64,000 nt of DNA, taken from assembly GCA_964036295.1 (NCBI GenBank), contig OZ038462.1, positions 37,361,680 through 37,425,679 on the forward strand. Direction: 5' to 3'. Shown here piece after piece: positions 49,101-56,853 of the stretch. The notes under the pieces were generated by a model that did not search any database, was not told where the DNA came from, and saw only the letters and a list, made by a program, of their open reading frames with translations. Position 1 is the stretch's first letter, and each line of letters begins with the position of its first letter. Source of the stretch: Plumapathes pennacea (taxonomy: Eukaryota; Cnidaria; Anthozoa; Antipatharia; Myriopathidae). Made by a program: the position numbers and the translations under genes.

Positions 49101-51597
49101 CACATCGAACGATGGCAGCTGTGCTTGTGATTCTGTTCATGGAAGAAAGTGTTGTAACCTTTGTAAAAACTTGATAGTGTGGAAAGAGCTGGAAAAGAAA
49201 ATACTATACAGCCGTATGAGGCCATCATCATATTAAAACAAATACTAGATGAGTGTCGCAGACAGAGTTTGAAATAAAATGTACTGAGTTGTCCTCTGAC
49301 ACCACATTCAGTTCAGGCTTTGATTGATTATGCAACCCTTTATGACCTAAATTCCACCTCAAAAACATGTGTTCCTGGACACGAAAGAAGGAATCATTCA
49401 TCCAGATGCACCATAAGATTCGTAAATGCGATATGATCATGTTGCAAGAAGAGTAATTAAAATACGTACCTTTAAGTTATCACTCAAACGGCGCTTCTTA
49501 CGTTTTCCGTGGACACTCATTACAAAGGCTTCTGGGAATGGTATTCCCCTTCCAGTCCTTTTGAAGAGCGGTAGAGTGGTCGATCGGTAGAGCAGTAAAA
49601 TTGTAAACCGGTAGAGTGGTAGAGTGGTAGAGCGGTAGAGTTGTAAACCGGCAGAGCGGTAGAATTGTAAAACGGTAGAGCTGTAGAATTGTAAACCGGC
49701 AGAGCGGTAGAATTGTAAACCGGCAGAGCGGTCGATCGGTAGAGCGGTAATATAGTATCTATCAATAGTTGATTGGTATAAGTCGCGCGTTCACTTGTAT
49801 AAATCTATTGATAAATCCTATAAAAGCGCGTTCCTTCGGAAAATAGGTCGATCAGCAATACAAGAATTTCAATACGCGCATCAGCAGAGAAGAGAGCAGT
49901 GAAGTTGTAGAAGCACTTGGCGTGCAGTATCAATCCCACCCCCCTCAAAACAACCCCCCTATCCCCACCCCCCCTCGTCCTTGCCATGAAAGCGAGGCTG
50001 GTAGAGCAGTATAGCTCTACAAAACCTCTACCCGAAAAGTGCGTTCCTAAATCGCAACACATTTGCGCTCAACAGCCATCCAGGTGGGGAATTTCTCGAG
50101 GATTAGCTCTACGGAAAGTGTTTACTTATGGTGTACATAAGTGGTTGCCAGAAGCAGTGAAATCAATGAGTTTGCCGGCGTTACATGCTCAACATCGATG
50201 CAGGAAACCAAAACTGGCATGTCAGAAGACTGTCTGACTGACAGATGGAACATTATCATTTATGTTTACGTTTGAACTGATTCGTAGATGTTTGTTATTA
50301 TTGTGAGAATAGGATTTTAGTATTCCATAAGTGTTTAGTGTTCTCGAGGTCAAGTACACATAAGCAGGGAGGGATGTAACCAGGTCAACAAAGCCTCTGC
50401 TTTGTTTAATTTTAGAATTGATTTGTTACTGTTATTTTAAGTATTTAGGCGTGTTAGTTAATTTGGTGTTATTGATTAATCAGGAAGAGACCTCATATGA
50501 GTTCATGCCCCATGTTATTAGGTTTCTGCCCAGCCTTTGCTTAGTCATGTCCTGATGTGTGGGTTTATGACTCGACTATTAGTTTTTAGAGCCTTATTTG
50601 GTCTTTTACTGTTTACTTATTTCCTGTTTTTAGCATATAAATTTAGACTCTTTTCGTTCTACACTTTGAGTTTCGAGTTAGTTTGAACTCCCCAGAGGAT
50701 TACTGTCATCTCCTTTGGTATATCCAGCTGTTCGTGTGAGAGATATTGTTACTTATTCTGGCTTTGTTTTGTTTTGTTCAAAACCTTTTTCTTTTTTCTT
50801 TGTATCGAGTGTTTTGGACTGGATTATTTTGCCGTTGTTTCCATAGCAACACGAACCTCGACCCGGTCACATTTATTTTCAGAGACTCATGTACAACTAA
50901 GAAAACCATCCAGCCGACAGTGCAATTGCCAACGGGAGACCCCATTCACAAGTCCACCCTTACTTCACTCTTGAACGAAAATCCTACGCTCCTGTCGCAT
51001 GATCGCCTTCACCACGCTCGGCAGCTCATAAACCAGTCTCGTGAATCCATCCAGCCAATTAGATCAACTGAACACAGTATTAATCTGTACGATGATTATG
51101 CCATATTTAAAAAGGAAGAAAACAAATTCATCGTGGCTAAATTGCAACGCATGAGGAAGAAAGAAAACAGAGGATATGTTGGATACAGGAAACCTGTCAT
51201 GTTTGACGATTCTGATGTTCGGGTCATCGAAACGGTATTCCAAATCTACTCGAATGTGAAGGACGAGCCCACCAAGTTCTCTTTCGACAACTCGTCACTG
51301 TACATGTGCAAGGCCTCAGATATCATTTGCTGTTTTGACATTACATATTGCGCAGATGACAAATTATATATGATTCCTCCAGAAGCCCTTGATTCAGTTT
51401 CCAGAGCTATGCAGGCATGGAGTTCTCCTCAGGAAAGAAGAACCAGGAACCACAGGAGAAGCAGACCCTGAGAGGAGAACATGGCTTTTGATGGTCACAT
51501 CGTGAGGGTTGTGCAGCCATCAGAGTCAACCGGCATCGACCCAGAACGAAGGAGGTCAAGGAGGACAAGAACTGTTGTGGAGCACCTTTAGTGTGAA
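34144..51597 (+). CDS. spliced gene of unknown function, acidic N-terminal part, split by gypsy-C
   Basis: Exons 34144-34249, 34346-34564, 34872-about 34914 and 50883-51471 (or to 51597) join in phase. The first two encode a Gly/Asp-rich and then acidic, Ser/Gln-rich segment (DDGGGDDSDGDGGDG..., NCPCSEFHPDQDPEHDHW). The large last exon reads DSCTTKKTIQPTVQ, SLLNENPTLLSHDRLHHA, KFIVAKLQRMRKKENRG, then FDITYCADDKLYMIPPEALD; I recognise no domain. The third exon would stop at 34916, but a GTGACT donor two bases earlier keeps phase. Removing gypsy-C restores TACTTTATTTTCAG before exon 4. A TGA at 51469 is followed in the same frame by 41 more open codons to TAG. First exon(s) not found. The exon set is an inference from phases. 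Confidence 0.5.
34919..35250. other. intron sequence upstream of gypsy-C
   Basis: No further exon recognised; it ends in the target site TTTA (35247-35250). Confidence 0.5.
35251..35762 (+). repeat. left LTR of gypsy-C
   Basis: 512 bp, TGTAACCAGG to CCCGGTCACA. It has 16 bases (ATTAAATTCCTATTTT) that the right copy lacks. Confidence 0.88.
35765..35782 (+). promoter_or_regulatory. primer-binding site, degenerate tRNA-Ser type
   Basis: TGGTGTAGTCAGTAGGAT differs by three transitions from the tRNA-Ser complement TGGCGTAGTCGGCAGGAT. Confidence 0.6.
35846..36674 (+). pseudogene. gypsy-C gag
   Basis: ATG at 35846 (MADLAELQKKVEELSKKYAE) starts a short coiled coil. The capsid-like part (RKFSGKKVDSEQTVEDFTDE) follows, then a frame change and apparent deletion near 36240, then a Gln-rich segment with one CCHC knuckle (CYNCGGPGHIACNC, about 36551). 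The second frame stops at TGA 36672-36674, after which the same frame continues into the protease. That TGA could be a gag/pol stop or decay. Confidence 0.75.
36702..37740 (+). pseudogene. gypsy-C protease and RT N-terminus, truncated
   Basis: The protease has CLLDSGSQVSTI (about 36819) and the GVLGMNIVSP part (about 37080), all in the frame of the gag knuckle. A frame change near 37410 leads to a linker and the conserved start of RT (HAEIFTTTEDDLGY, about 37660-37710). The element breaks off at about 37740, just where a second primer-site-like sequence begins. Confidence 0.75.
37745..37762 (+). promoter_or_regulatory. second primer-binding site, perfect tRNA-Ser type
   Basis: TGGCGTAGTCGGCAGGAT fits tRNA-Ser at all 18 positions, yet lies in the middle of the shell directly after the broken RT. 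A leader-like stretch follows to about 37820. It must come from another LTR element and marks a recombination or insertion junction. Confidence 0.55.
37850..38470 (+). repeat. 24-bp minisatellite, left array
   Basis: About 22 units of roughly TCTACCGCTCTACTGATTTA plus CAAC, degenerate towards the outer edge. Because the period is a multiple of three, one frame reads (YNSTALPI)n. The same unit occurs inverted at 49560-49760, so the arrays face each other across about 11 kb. Confidence 0.85.
38781..40025. repeat. complex foldback with direct and inverted copies
   Basis: About 200 bp (TTTATTTGGAAAAAAATTGTCC to GACAACTCTTC) is present at 38781-38995 and again at 39302-39515. A partial inverted copy lies at about 39530-39605. 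Outside these, 39040-39305 and 39755-40025 are reverse complements of each other (GGCCCTGTTAGTTATATGAG at one side). The ORFs inside are by-products. It resembles tandem or foldback non-autonomous elements inserted into each other. Confidence 0.65.
40080..41850 (+). pseudogene. BEL/Pao remnant (BEL-3): gag, protease and integrase pieces
   Basis: Gag piece 40080-40462, with one frame change near 40215, reads ELDTFKPIRERNEEDLEGF then YAGQEAELGN and SDRESEFLTTAFETI. A protease-like piece 41084-41404 contains VYLRNGMKRVEVNTVVLDEA then DVAAELGQLEENP; the expected Asp-Gly of the active site has become DEA. An integrase piece (about 41545-41830, several frames) has SDNGTKFVGGNNE, HFNPP and EGLINYRPLTY. 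RT is absent. This is old and heavily decayed. Confidence 0.7.
40524..40692. repeat. small MITE
   Basis: About 170 bp with inverted ends (ATAGTCCCAGGAA... and ...TTCCTGGGACTAT), lying between the gag and protease pieces of BEL-3. Confidence 0.6.
41851..43493. other. non-coding, upstream of the P-loop/transposase gene
   Basis: A minus-strand open stretch at 42172-42396 has a charged sequence (ERKDEGRDQSQSGNIKC) I cannot assign. An imperfect hairpin with CCCAGGTTA arms lies at about 42012-42100. A TATAAAAAG at about 43370, 120 bp before the next start codon, is a possible promoter. Confidence 0.45.
43494..48042 (+). pseudogene. P-loop NTPase (DUF927-like) joined to a DDE-transposase-like C-terminus, nine exons
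   Basis: Exons 43494-43654, 43725-44346, 44836-44973, 45150-45355, 45507-45789, 45999-46223, 46415-46580, 46775-47066 and 47582-48042; every GT...AG junction agrees in phase, giving about 850 residues. Residues 1-250 form an N-terminal domain (GYLGVATHKDGDTQ, PVWVLNKSFAISKYG). Walker A is GIHGSGKTS (about 276-284). The acidic QADDP (about 321-325) and the CPLFTVNN strand follow, as in helicase-like AAA/SF3 or DUF927 ATPases. The last 150 residues look like a transposase: SYDN (D733), HMRNHKNPQC, NTPVAEQTF (E800), HRMVVRRN. Two lesions are visible: TAA at 43560 in exon 1 and a two-base loss near 47690 beside D733. One-gene fusion rests on the splice phases; two abutting genes remain possible. 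Confidence 0.62.
48050..48505. other. non-coding between gene end and MITE
   Basis: No feature seen. Confidence 0.4.
48506..48775. repeat. MITE with about 30-bp inverted ends
   Basis: GCACCTATCAATGTAAACCC near 48510 and its reverse complement near 48750-48770 enclose about 200 bp of non-coding sequence with G-rich and C-rich margins. Confidence 0.65.
48855..49520 (-). CDS. small basic protein with C-terminal PHD-like finger (two exons)
   Basis: Exon 1 (49520-49470) starts at ATG with MSVHGKRKKRRLSDNLK, a likely nuclear signal, and ends at a GTACGT donor. Exon 2 (49118-48855) follows an AG acceptor in phase 0, giving about 104 residues. The end has CICCSKC, EQWQH, CSCVGL and FECAAC: the second half of a PHD finger (C-x2-C, H-x2-C, C-x2-C) is canonical, the first pair compressed. 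PHD fingers usually read histone tails. Its start lies just inside the right minisatellite array and it runs convergently to the P-loop/transposase gene, both within the same block. The intron choice is the in-phase one; an additional exon is possible. Confidence 0.5.
49560..49760 (-). repeat. 24-bp minisatellite, right array
   Basis: About eight units on the minus strand match the left array (TACCGCTCTxCCGGTTTACA). The plus strand reads GGTAGAGCGGTAGAGTTGTA. A TATAAAAG lies at about 49819 beyond it. Confidence 0.85.
49761..50374. other. outer right margin of the block and gypsy-C 3' leader
   Basis: A C-rich stretch (49925-49980) and GTAGAGCAGTATAGCTCTAC (palindrome, about 50000) occur. The last part should be gypsy-C 3' sequence and ends in its purine tract. 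The exact block edge is not visible. Confidence 0.4.
50375..50871 (+). repeat. right LTR of gypsy-C
   Basis: 497 bp, same ends as the left copy, directly after the polypurine tract. Confidence 0.88.
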
Positions 51598-51779
51598 AGA
51601 CACAGGTAATACCTGAGCTACCGATACCAAGAGCGTCATTTCATAGTTCCTTTTTTCCTACATTTGTCAATTTGCAAAGTTGTGTATAACATATGTACAT
51701 TATAAGACAGTACCTAAATGGCTTTATGAAGGCTACAAATCAAAGCAAGAGGTGTTTATACTGCCTGATGCTTCCCGCC

Positions 51780-51985
51780 AGTTTAGGAACTGAATAAATG
51801 ATCTGTTGAAGAATATCGCGTTCCTGATCAAAGGTATAAAAAAGGGGTGCATTTGTACTGGAGGTATATAAAAGGGTCCCAATTTTGCCCCCAGGATGGT
51901 ATTTTAAAGGGTAAGGGGTTGACAGTCCGGGCGGAGCCTCCCCGTACAAAAGTCCTTTGAGTACCCCCTCTCCCACCCGGGCTAC
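51780..51985 (+). repeat. dispersed repeat R2, copy 2, extended
   Basis: Contains two GGTATAAAA/GGTATATAAAAGGG boxes and the AGGGTAAGGGGTTGACAG ... GAGTACCCCCTC part shared with about 26755-26850. Confidence 0.45.
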
Positions 51986-51989
51986 CGAC

Positions 51990-52376
51990 ACGCTCTGAAC
52001 CGGGAGTCCTGTCCAGCTCAAGGAAGGAACTGTCTGAAATGTGGGATCAAGAACCATTTCGCGTCTAAATGCAGACAAGCAATAAATGCAACTGAAGAAA
52101 TGGCGGAACCAGAAGAAATGCGCATGTACCTTCCTGAAATGTACCAGACGGAGGAAATCTCAGCTGTCAAGCTTGACAACTCGCAGCTGGTAATGCTGAA
52201 ACTCGCGTCTGGCAGCTTTCTACGATTCCAACCAGACACCGGAGCCCAGTGTAACGTTGTACCATTACAGATATACAAACAAATGAACAACGGGAGACAG
52301 CAAACTTGAGAAAGTCCAGCCCATCCAGACATCTCTTGTTGCCTGTGGGGGAGCAAAGATAAAAGTCATCGGCAAA
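51990..52376 (+). pseudogene. gypsy-D zinc knuckle and protease N-terminus
   Basis: CLKCGIKNHFASKC (about 52032) is a CCHC knuckle. The protease active site DTGAQCNVVP follows (about 52240). A frame change occurs near 52295, then the reading is interrupted by the Harbinger insertion at 52377 and resumes at 55400 (VYIRVWKNDKSCLLDC). Confidence 0.7.
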
Positions 52377-52585
52377 GGCTGTGGTCACACTAGAAAGTTA
52401 AATCACGATTAAGCACCCTAAATCTTGATTAAGGAAACTGCAAGATAAATCGTGATTTAGAAGAGGCGGCATTCGTGCTCTCTTGAATGTATCAAACATG
52501 ACAGCTAACTTCCTAATCCGATTAGATAAATGAAATAGAACACGTTCTGAAAGGGCAGCATCTGGACTTTGGAGTTGTAAAAACT

Positions 52586-53787
52586 ATGGCCTTTGCAAAC
52601 GTTATCATCGGTCTCTTTGCCTTGTTTTTGCTAAGAAAATTAATATGGAAAGCCCGATCCAGACGACTGAAAAGAATTAGGATTTTCAAGCTCCAGAGGC
52701 AACGGAGGAGAAGGCTCGTTGTTGGCTTGCACCGCTATCTTAAAGAGCAACAGCAACGTCGCGGCCGGTTAATGTGGGCTTTCCCAAGACCTCAGCAGTG
52801 GTTTATGTCCATCCTAAACAGCCGTGCTGAAGAGGATGAGTGGCGGCGACATTTTCGCATTTCCAGAAGGACTTTTGCAACTATCTGTGAAAGAGTCTGG
52901 CCAGAGATTGTTAAGGAAGACACCCTAATGCGAAATGCAATTGAAGTACCTAAACGGGTTGCTCTTGCATTGTGGCGCCTCGCTTCAGGAGACACTTATC
53001 GCAGTTGCGGACTTCAGTTTGGTTGTGGAAAGTCTACTGCTATCTTTATTGTTGACGAAGTTTGCAGGGCGCTGTGTCGCTTGTCGCCGGCCGTAATTCG
53101 ATTTCCGCAAACAAGGGACGAAGTACAGGAAGCTATCGATGCATTTCAAGAAATTTCTAATTTCCCGCAGGTTGTCGGAGCAATAGACGGAACGCATATT
53201 GCCATAAAAGGACCATCGAGGAATAGAGAAGATTATTTCAACAGAAAACGATTTTACAGCATTGTAGCACAAGCTGTCGTTAGTGCCCAAGGAAAGTTTA
53301 TTGACATGAGCGTTGGGTACCCCGGCAGCATGCACGATGCTCGTATTTTCAGATATAGCAAGGTGTTCGAGAAGATGGAAAACGGAGAAATTTTAGTTGA
53401 ACCTGTACACCAAATTGGAGGAAGAAACATTCTGCCTTTGCTGCTTGGTGACTCTGCGTACCCACTATCGGAATGGTTAATGAAGCCCTACCCACAAAAT
53501 GCCCTTTGTGGTGCAGGAACCACTGCAAGGCACGGGTAAAAGTGGAACAAGCATTTGGTGAGTTAGAGGCTCGTTGGCGCTGCTTGAACAAGCGTCTGGA
53601 TGAACATCCTCGGAAAGTATCCCGCACCTTCATCGCCTGCTGCATATTGCACAATATTTGTGTCGAGATGGGTGACCGTATTGAGGATGTTCCCGCTAAT
53701 CCCAGAGGAAGACCCCATCCACGTATGCCCAGCCCTAATGACGCTGGAAAACTAGCCCGTGATGCCATAAGAAACTGGCTATCATGA
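52586..53787 (+). pseudogene. Harbinger transposase (DDE_Tnp_4, HARBI1-like), one frameshift
   Basis: ATG at 52586 (MAFANVIIGLFALFLL). A basic helical N-terminal region is followed by the HTH-like part (GDTYRSCGLQFGCGKSTA) and the nuclease core: VVGAIDGTHIAI (first Asp, about 53180), VGYPGSMHDARIF (about 53310) and [14 protein letters not shown] (about 53450). The frame is lost near 53500-53535 and continues in the next frame with [17 protein letters not shown] (catalytic Glu) to the stop at 53787. Homologous HARBI1 proteins are about 350-400 residues, matching the sum. It is a young relic. Confidence 0.85.
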
Positions 53788-53998
53788 GTGAAAAATAAAC
53801 ATACATTTACTTTAGAGAAGAATCAAAAGGCTTTTATTTTCATCATTTGAACTGACTTTTTGATTGATATAAAACGTTTATTTCAAGGTACATTTGCAGT
53901 AACGAGAGCAGACCAAAACTAAGAAATTCTCATGTTCAAAGTCATGCCACAAATAAACTCGCGTTTACTTGGTTTACGTCTGTTTGATAATGTTCTGT

Positions 53999-54906
53999 TT
54001 ATTTGTTCTTTAGAATTTCTCCAAGGGAGCCCATGAATTCACGCAGAAAATTATGTTCTGCAGCTTGCATCTCTTTCTCCTGACCCATCATCCTCTCCAT
54101 CATCTCTTGGTCATGCTTTCTGCTTTCCTCCAAGTACTCTTGCAGGAAATCTGTGCTTTCTCTATTGCTCTTCTTTGCTTTTGGGTGGCCTTGTTCATTC
54201 GACACTTTTCTTCGTTTGCATGGTTTAGTGGAAGCCAAACGATTGCCAGTCAACTCTTGCGCTTCTTTTTCTGATCTTCCTCGCTTTCTACACTTGTATC
54301 AGCTCTGTTATCCTCTAAGGCATCGATTTCCTCTGCTGTATCGCTTGCTGTCTCGATTGCCGGCTCGCAGCTCTCTACTAAAGATGTTGGACACGTTGCT
54401 TCTCTTGAGCCCAAGACTTCGTCAATGAACTCGTAAAAGGGGCAGCTTTCTCGCCCATTGCCTGACTTAGAATTATTTGTCTTTGCCTCCTTGTACACGT
54501 CGGTGAGGTTCTTTATCTTTATCTTTAGCTCCGACGTCTCCCTTGGTGCGAAGCCATCATGTCCGGATATGACCTCGTTGTATCACAGCGTTATTTTCTG
54601 CCATACAGCCTTGTTCCGTTTCTTCTTTAGGTCCTGATATGATTCGGCCCAAATTTGAACGAGTACCTCGGACTCTTGCTCTGACCATTTTCTTCTGGGA
54701 GTCTTCGTTTGCCCATCGGCTTCACTCGAAGATGAGCCGGCGCTTGCTGTTGATGGCGAATTGCTGCACTGCGGGTTGTGTATGGATGCGCTGCCGGGCT
54801 CTCTCTGGGCATCGGTGGCAAGTATAATGTCTGTTGATCTTGATGTTGCTGTTGCCTCAGTTCCTGATGGCTTTGGAAGAGGGACCCGCGTATATATGAA
54901 GGCCAC
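53999..54906 (-). pseudogene. Harbinger Myb/SANT-like accessory protein
   Basis: Read on the minus strand: a Ser/Thr-rich start, the SANT/Myb helix part RRKWSEQESEVLVQIWAES, then TGA at 54583-54585. The same frame continues with YNEVISGHDGF and YKEAKTNNSKSGNGRESCPF, an acidic stretch, and stops at 54250. A shifted frame carries on with a basic and helical tail (MMERMMGQEKEMQAAEHNFL) to 53999. In active Harbingers this protein binds DNA and brings the transposase into the nucleus. The TGA lies where an arginine would fit. Confidence 0.75.
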
Positions 54907-55399
54907 GGACTGTGATATAGATATAACGTTACCTTTTTACATCGGATAACTGCAGATTGCAATAAATCTCAAGTAATTAATCAGAGTTTATGCGCTTACC
55001 TCCATATCATAGTGCTTTCCGAATTTGCTGGAACGTTAAAGTTCAACGGAGGTCGATCGGACATCTTGAGATAAGTTGCGAAAAAAGTGCGGGAACTGAT
55101 AAAAGTGAGTTGTGGGGCATGGTTACGATCAATACGGGGGCTGACGTCGGCAATTCAAATCAAGTGTGCGATTGGTTCATGGAACAAGAGTTAGATAAAT
55201 CACCTTTTAAATCGTACTTTTGAAATGATTTAGAACGAGAGTTATTTCTTTCAACTATGCCGTTTTCGATATCACTTTACAACATTAATCAGTGCGGTCT
55301 CCCACTGGGCAGTTTTTACGGTCACACACAGATTTTGGCTAAATCGCGATTAAGCACTACTAAATGGTGATTTAACTTTCTAGTGTGACCACAGCCAAA

Positions 55400-56607
55400 G
55401 TATACATTCGAGTTTGGAAGAATGACAAGTCGTGTCTCTTAGATTGTAGACTCATTGACAGTGAAGAGATATGCCCAATACTTAAGGACGAAAGGCATGT
55501 GTAGGCATGAACATTATTCAGTACAAGGATAATGACCTACTGAATAAACCAGAAACAGGCCACGCCCCTGTGTATGCAGCAGAAAACCAGGACACCGTGA
55601 TCACTAAAGAAGAGCTGATGGTAACTTTTCCAAAGGTTGATGTCTGCCAAACTCACCGCAGTGGACAAGGCAAAGAACCAATTTTGCAGCATAAGTTTGT
55701 CACGCAACCCTGGGCAAAAGTTGCTGCAGACCTCTGTGAGCTGGACAACAGAACCCTGTTAGTCATCGGTGACTAGCAGTTTCATCGAAGTGGTCTGGGT
55801 AATACAACCACCTCCCGTTCTATCATAAAGGAACTTAAACAGGTCTTTGTGTGTTTCGGAGTTCCAGATACCTCAGTAACAGAAAACGGGCCACAGTTCT
55901 CCTCAGCGGAGTTTGCCGTGTTTGCGAAGACATGGATGTTTGAGCATAAGACATCGTTGCCGACTTACCTACAGTCCAACAGCAAGTCAGAAAATGCAGT
56001 CCAGACCATAAAGAGGCTCTTTGCCAAATGTAAGGCATCAGGCGAATCAGAATTCCAGGCCCTGTTAGATTGGCGAAACACGCCCACTGAAGGGATCGGC
56101 ACCAGCCCTGCACAGCGCTTAATGGATCGGCGTTGTAAGACACTTCTTCCTGTCACTGGGTCACTCCTGCAGCCTAGGTACTCTACAGAAGTTGAAACCC
56201 AAACACTGATCGGTGTCAAGAGGCACCAACAGTTCTACTACAATCGGAGCAGCAAACCCCTTAAGCCCATTGACAAGGGTGACACAGTGCGAATGAGGTT
56301 ACCTGGGCAGAGCACTTGGAGTGCGGGCACCTGCACAGACGTAGTTGGTCCTCGGAGCTATGAAGTGAAGCTCGGAGAGGGAATCTACCGGCAGAACAGG
56401 AGGCACCTCATCAGCACCGGTGGATCAGTGCCAGCCACACTACCAGGAGAAGCTTACGATGAAGAACCACGCACTGACAAAGAAAGGGAAGCAACGGCTA
56501 CTCCTCAGGATCACAAGCAGCTGCCACCCAGAGAAACATTGCGTAGATCACAGTGCAACAGAAAGCCACCAGCATGGCAGAATGACTTTGTCATGTCGCA
56601 ACAATAG
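55400..56607 (+). pseudogene. gypsy-D protease end and integrase
   Basis: After the Harbinger, protease residues resume, then an abrupt jump to integrase (WAKVAADLCELDNRTLLVIG, about 55712; VTENGPQFSSAEF with its Asp lost to Glu, about 55876; SENAVQTIKRLF with the Glu, about 55990). The last 200 residues are the integrase C-terminal domain and a Pro/Arg-rich tail ending at TAG 56607. One frame change near 55776 and the RT deletion inactivate it. Confidence 0.78.
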
Positions 56608-56660
56608 TTTAGTCACACCTGAAATTGGACCGAATTCCAGCATAGTGAGAAAAGGAAAGA

Positions 56661-56853
56661 TGTGACGAGTTGCGTTACTGTTTAGTTCTGTTTTGTTATT
56701 GTTAATTTAAGCCAATCACGTCCTTGCACAGCTACATTGAACACATGTGAGAGTAAAACTACGGACTCGAGGACGAGCGATTCGTGTGAGACAGCCTGTT
56801 CGTGAATAAAGACTGAGTTGACTACCAGTATCTGCTTTTCATGCACGTTATCA
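56661..56853 (+). repeat. 3' LTR of gypsy-D (right edge approximate)
   Basis: Starts TGTGACGAGTTGCG after the purine tract and includes GAATAAAGACTGAG. It passes into LINE sequence near 56848-56855; no second copy is available to fix the end. Confidence 0.55.

Larger units (their letters stand above)
35251..50871 (+). mobile_element. Ty3/gypsy shell: two LTRs 15 kb apart with foreign DNA between (gypsy-C)
   Basis: The left LTR (35251-35762) is followed by a degenerate tRNA-Ser primer site. The right LTR (50375-50871) is preceded by the purine tract GCAGGGAGGGA. Both face the same way, and TTTA flanks the whole (35247-35250 and 50872-50875). Gag, protease and the first RT residues are present to 37740; RT, RNase H and integrase are absent. 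The remaining internal 12 kb is unrelated DNA, described separately. LTRs differ by roughly a dozen substitutions and some indels, about 2%. Confidence 0.7.
52377..55396 (+). mobile_element. PIF/Harbinger transposon, nearly complete
   Basis: Inverted ends GGCTGTGGTCACACTAGAAA extend over about 30 bp at 52377 and 55396, with AAA on both sides (52374-52376 and 55397-55399) as a 3-bp duplication. It carries the two genes usual for the class in convergent orientation: a HARBI-type transposase (+) and a Myb/SANT protein (-). Both genes have a few lesions. Confidence 0.88.
51990..56853 (+). mobile_element. Ty3/gypsy element with RT deleted, hosting a Harbinger (gypsy-D)
   Basis: Gag zinc knuckle and protease start (51990-52376) and integrase with LTR (55400-about 56853) are the two halves. 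Joining 52376 to 55400 across the Harbinger keeps the protease frame. RT and RNase H are missing between about 55500 and 55650. The LTR begins TGTGACGAG at 56661 after the purine tract GAGAAAAGGAAAGA. The 5' LTR is not found. Confidence 0.75.

Noticed and set aside
54053..54428. Plus-strand ORFs rich in Leu/Phe
   Set aside because: They are antisense shadows of the Harbinger Myb/SANT gene.
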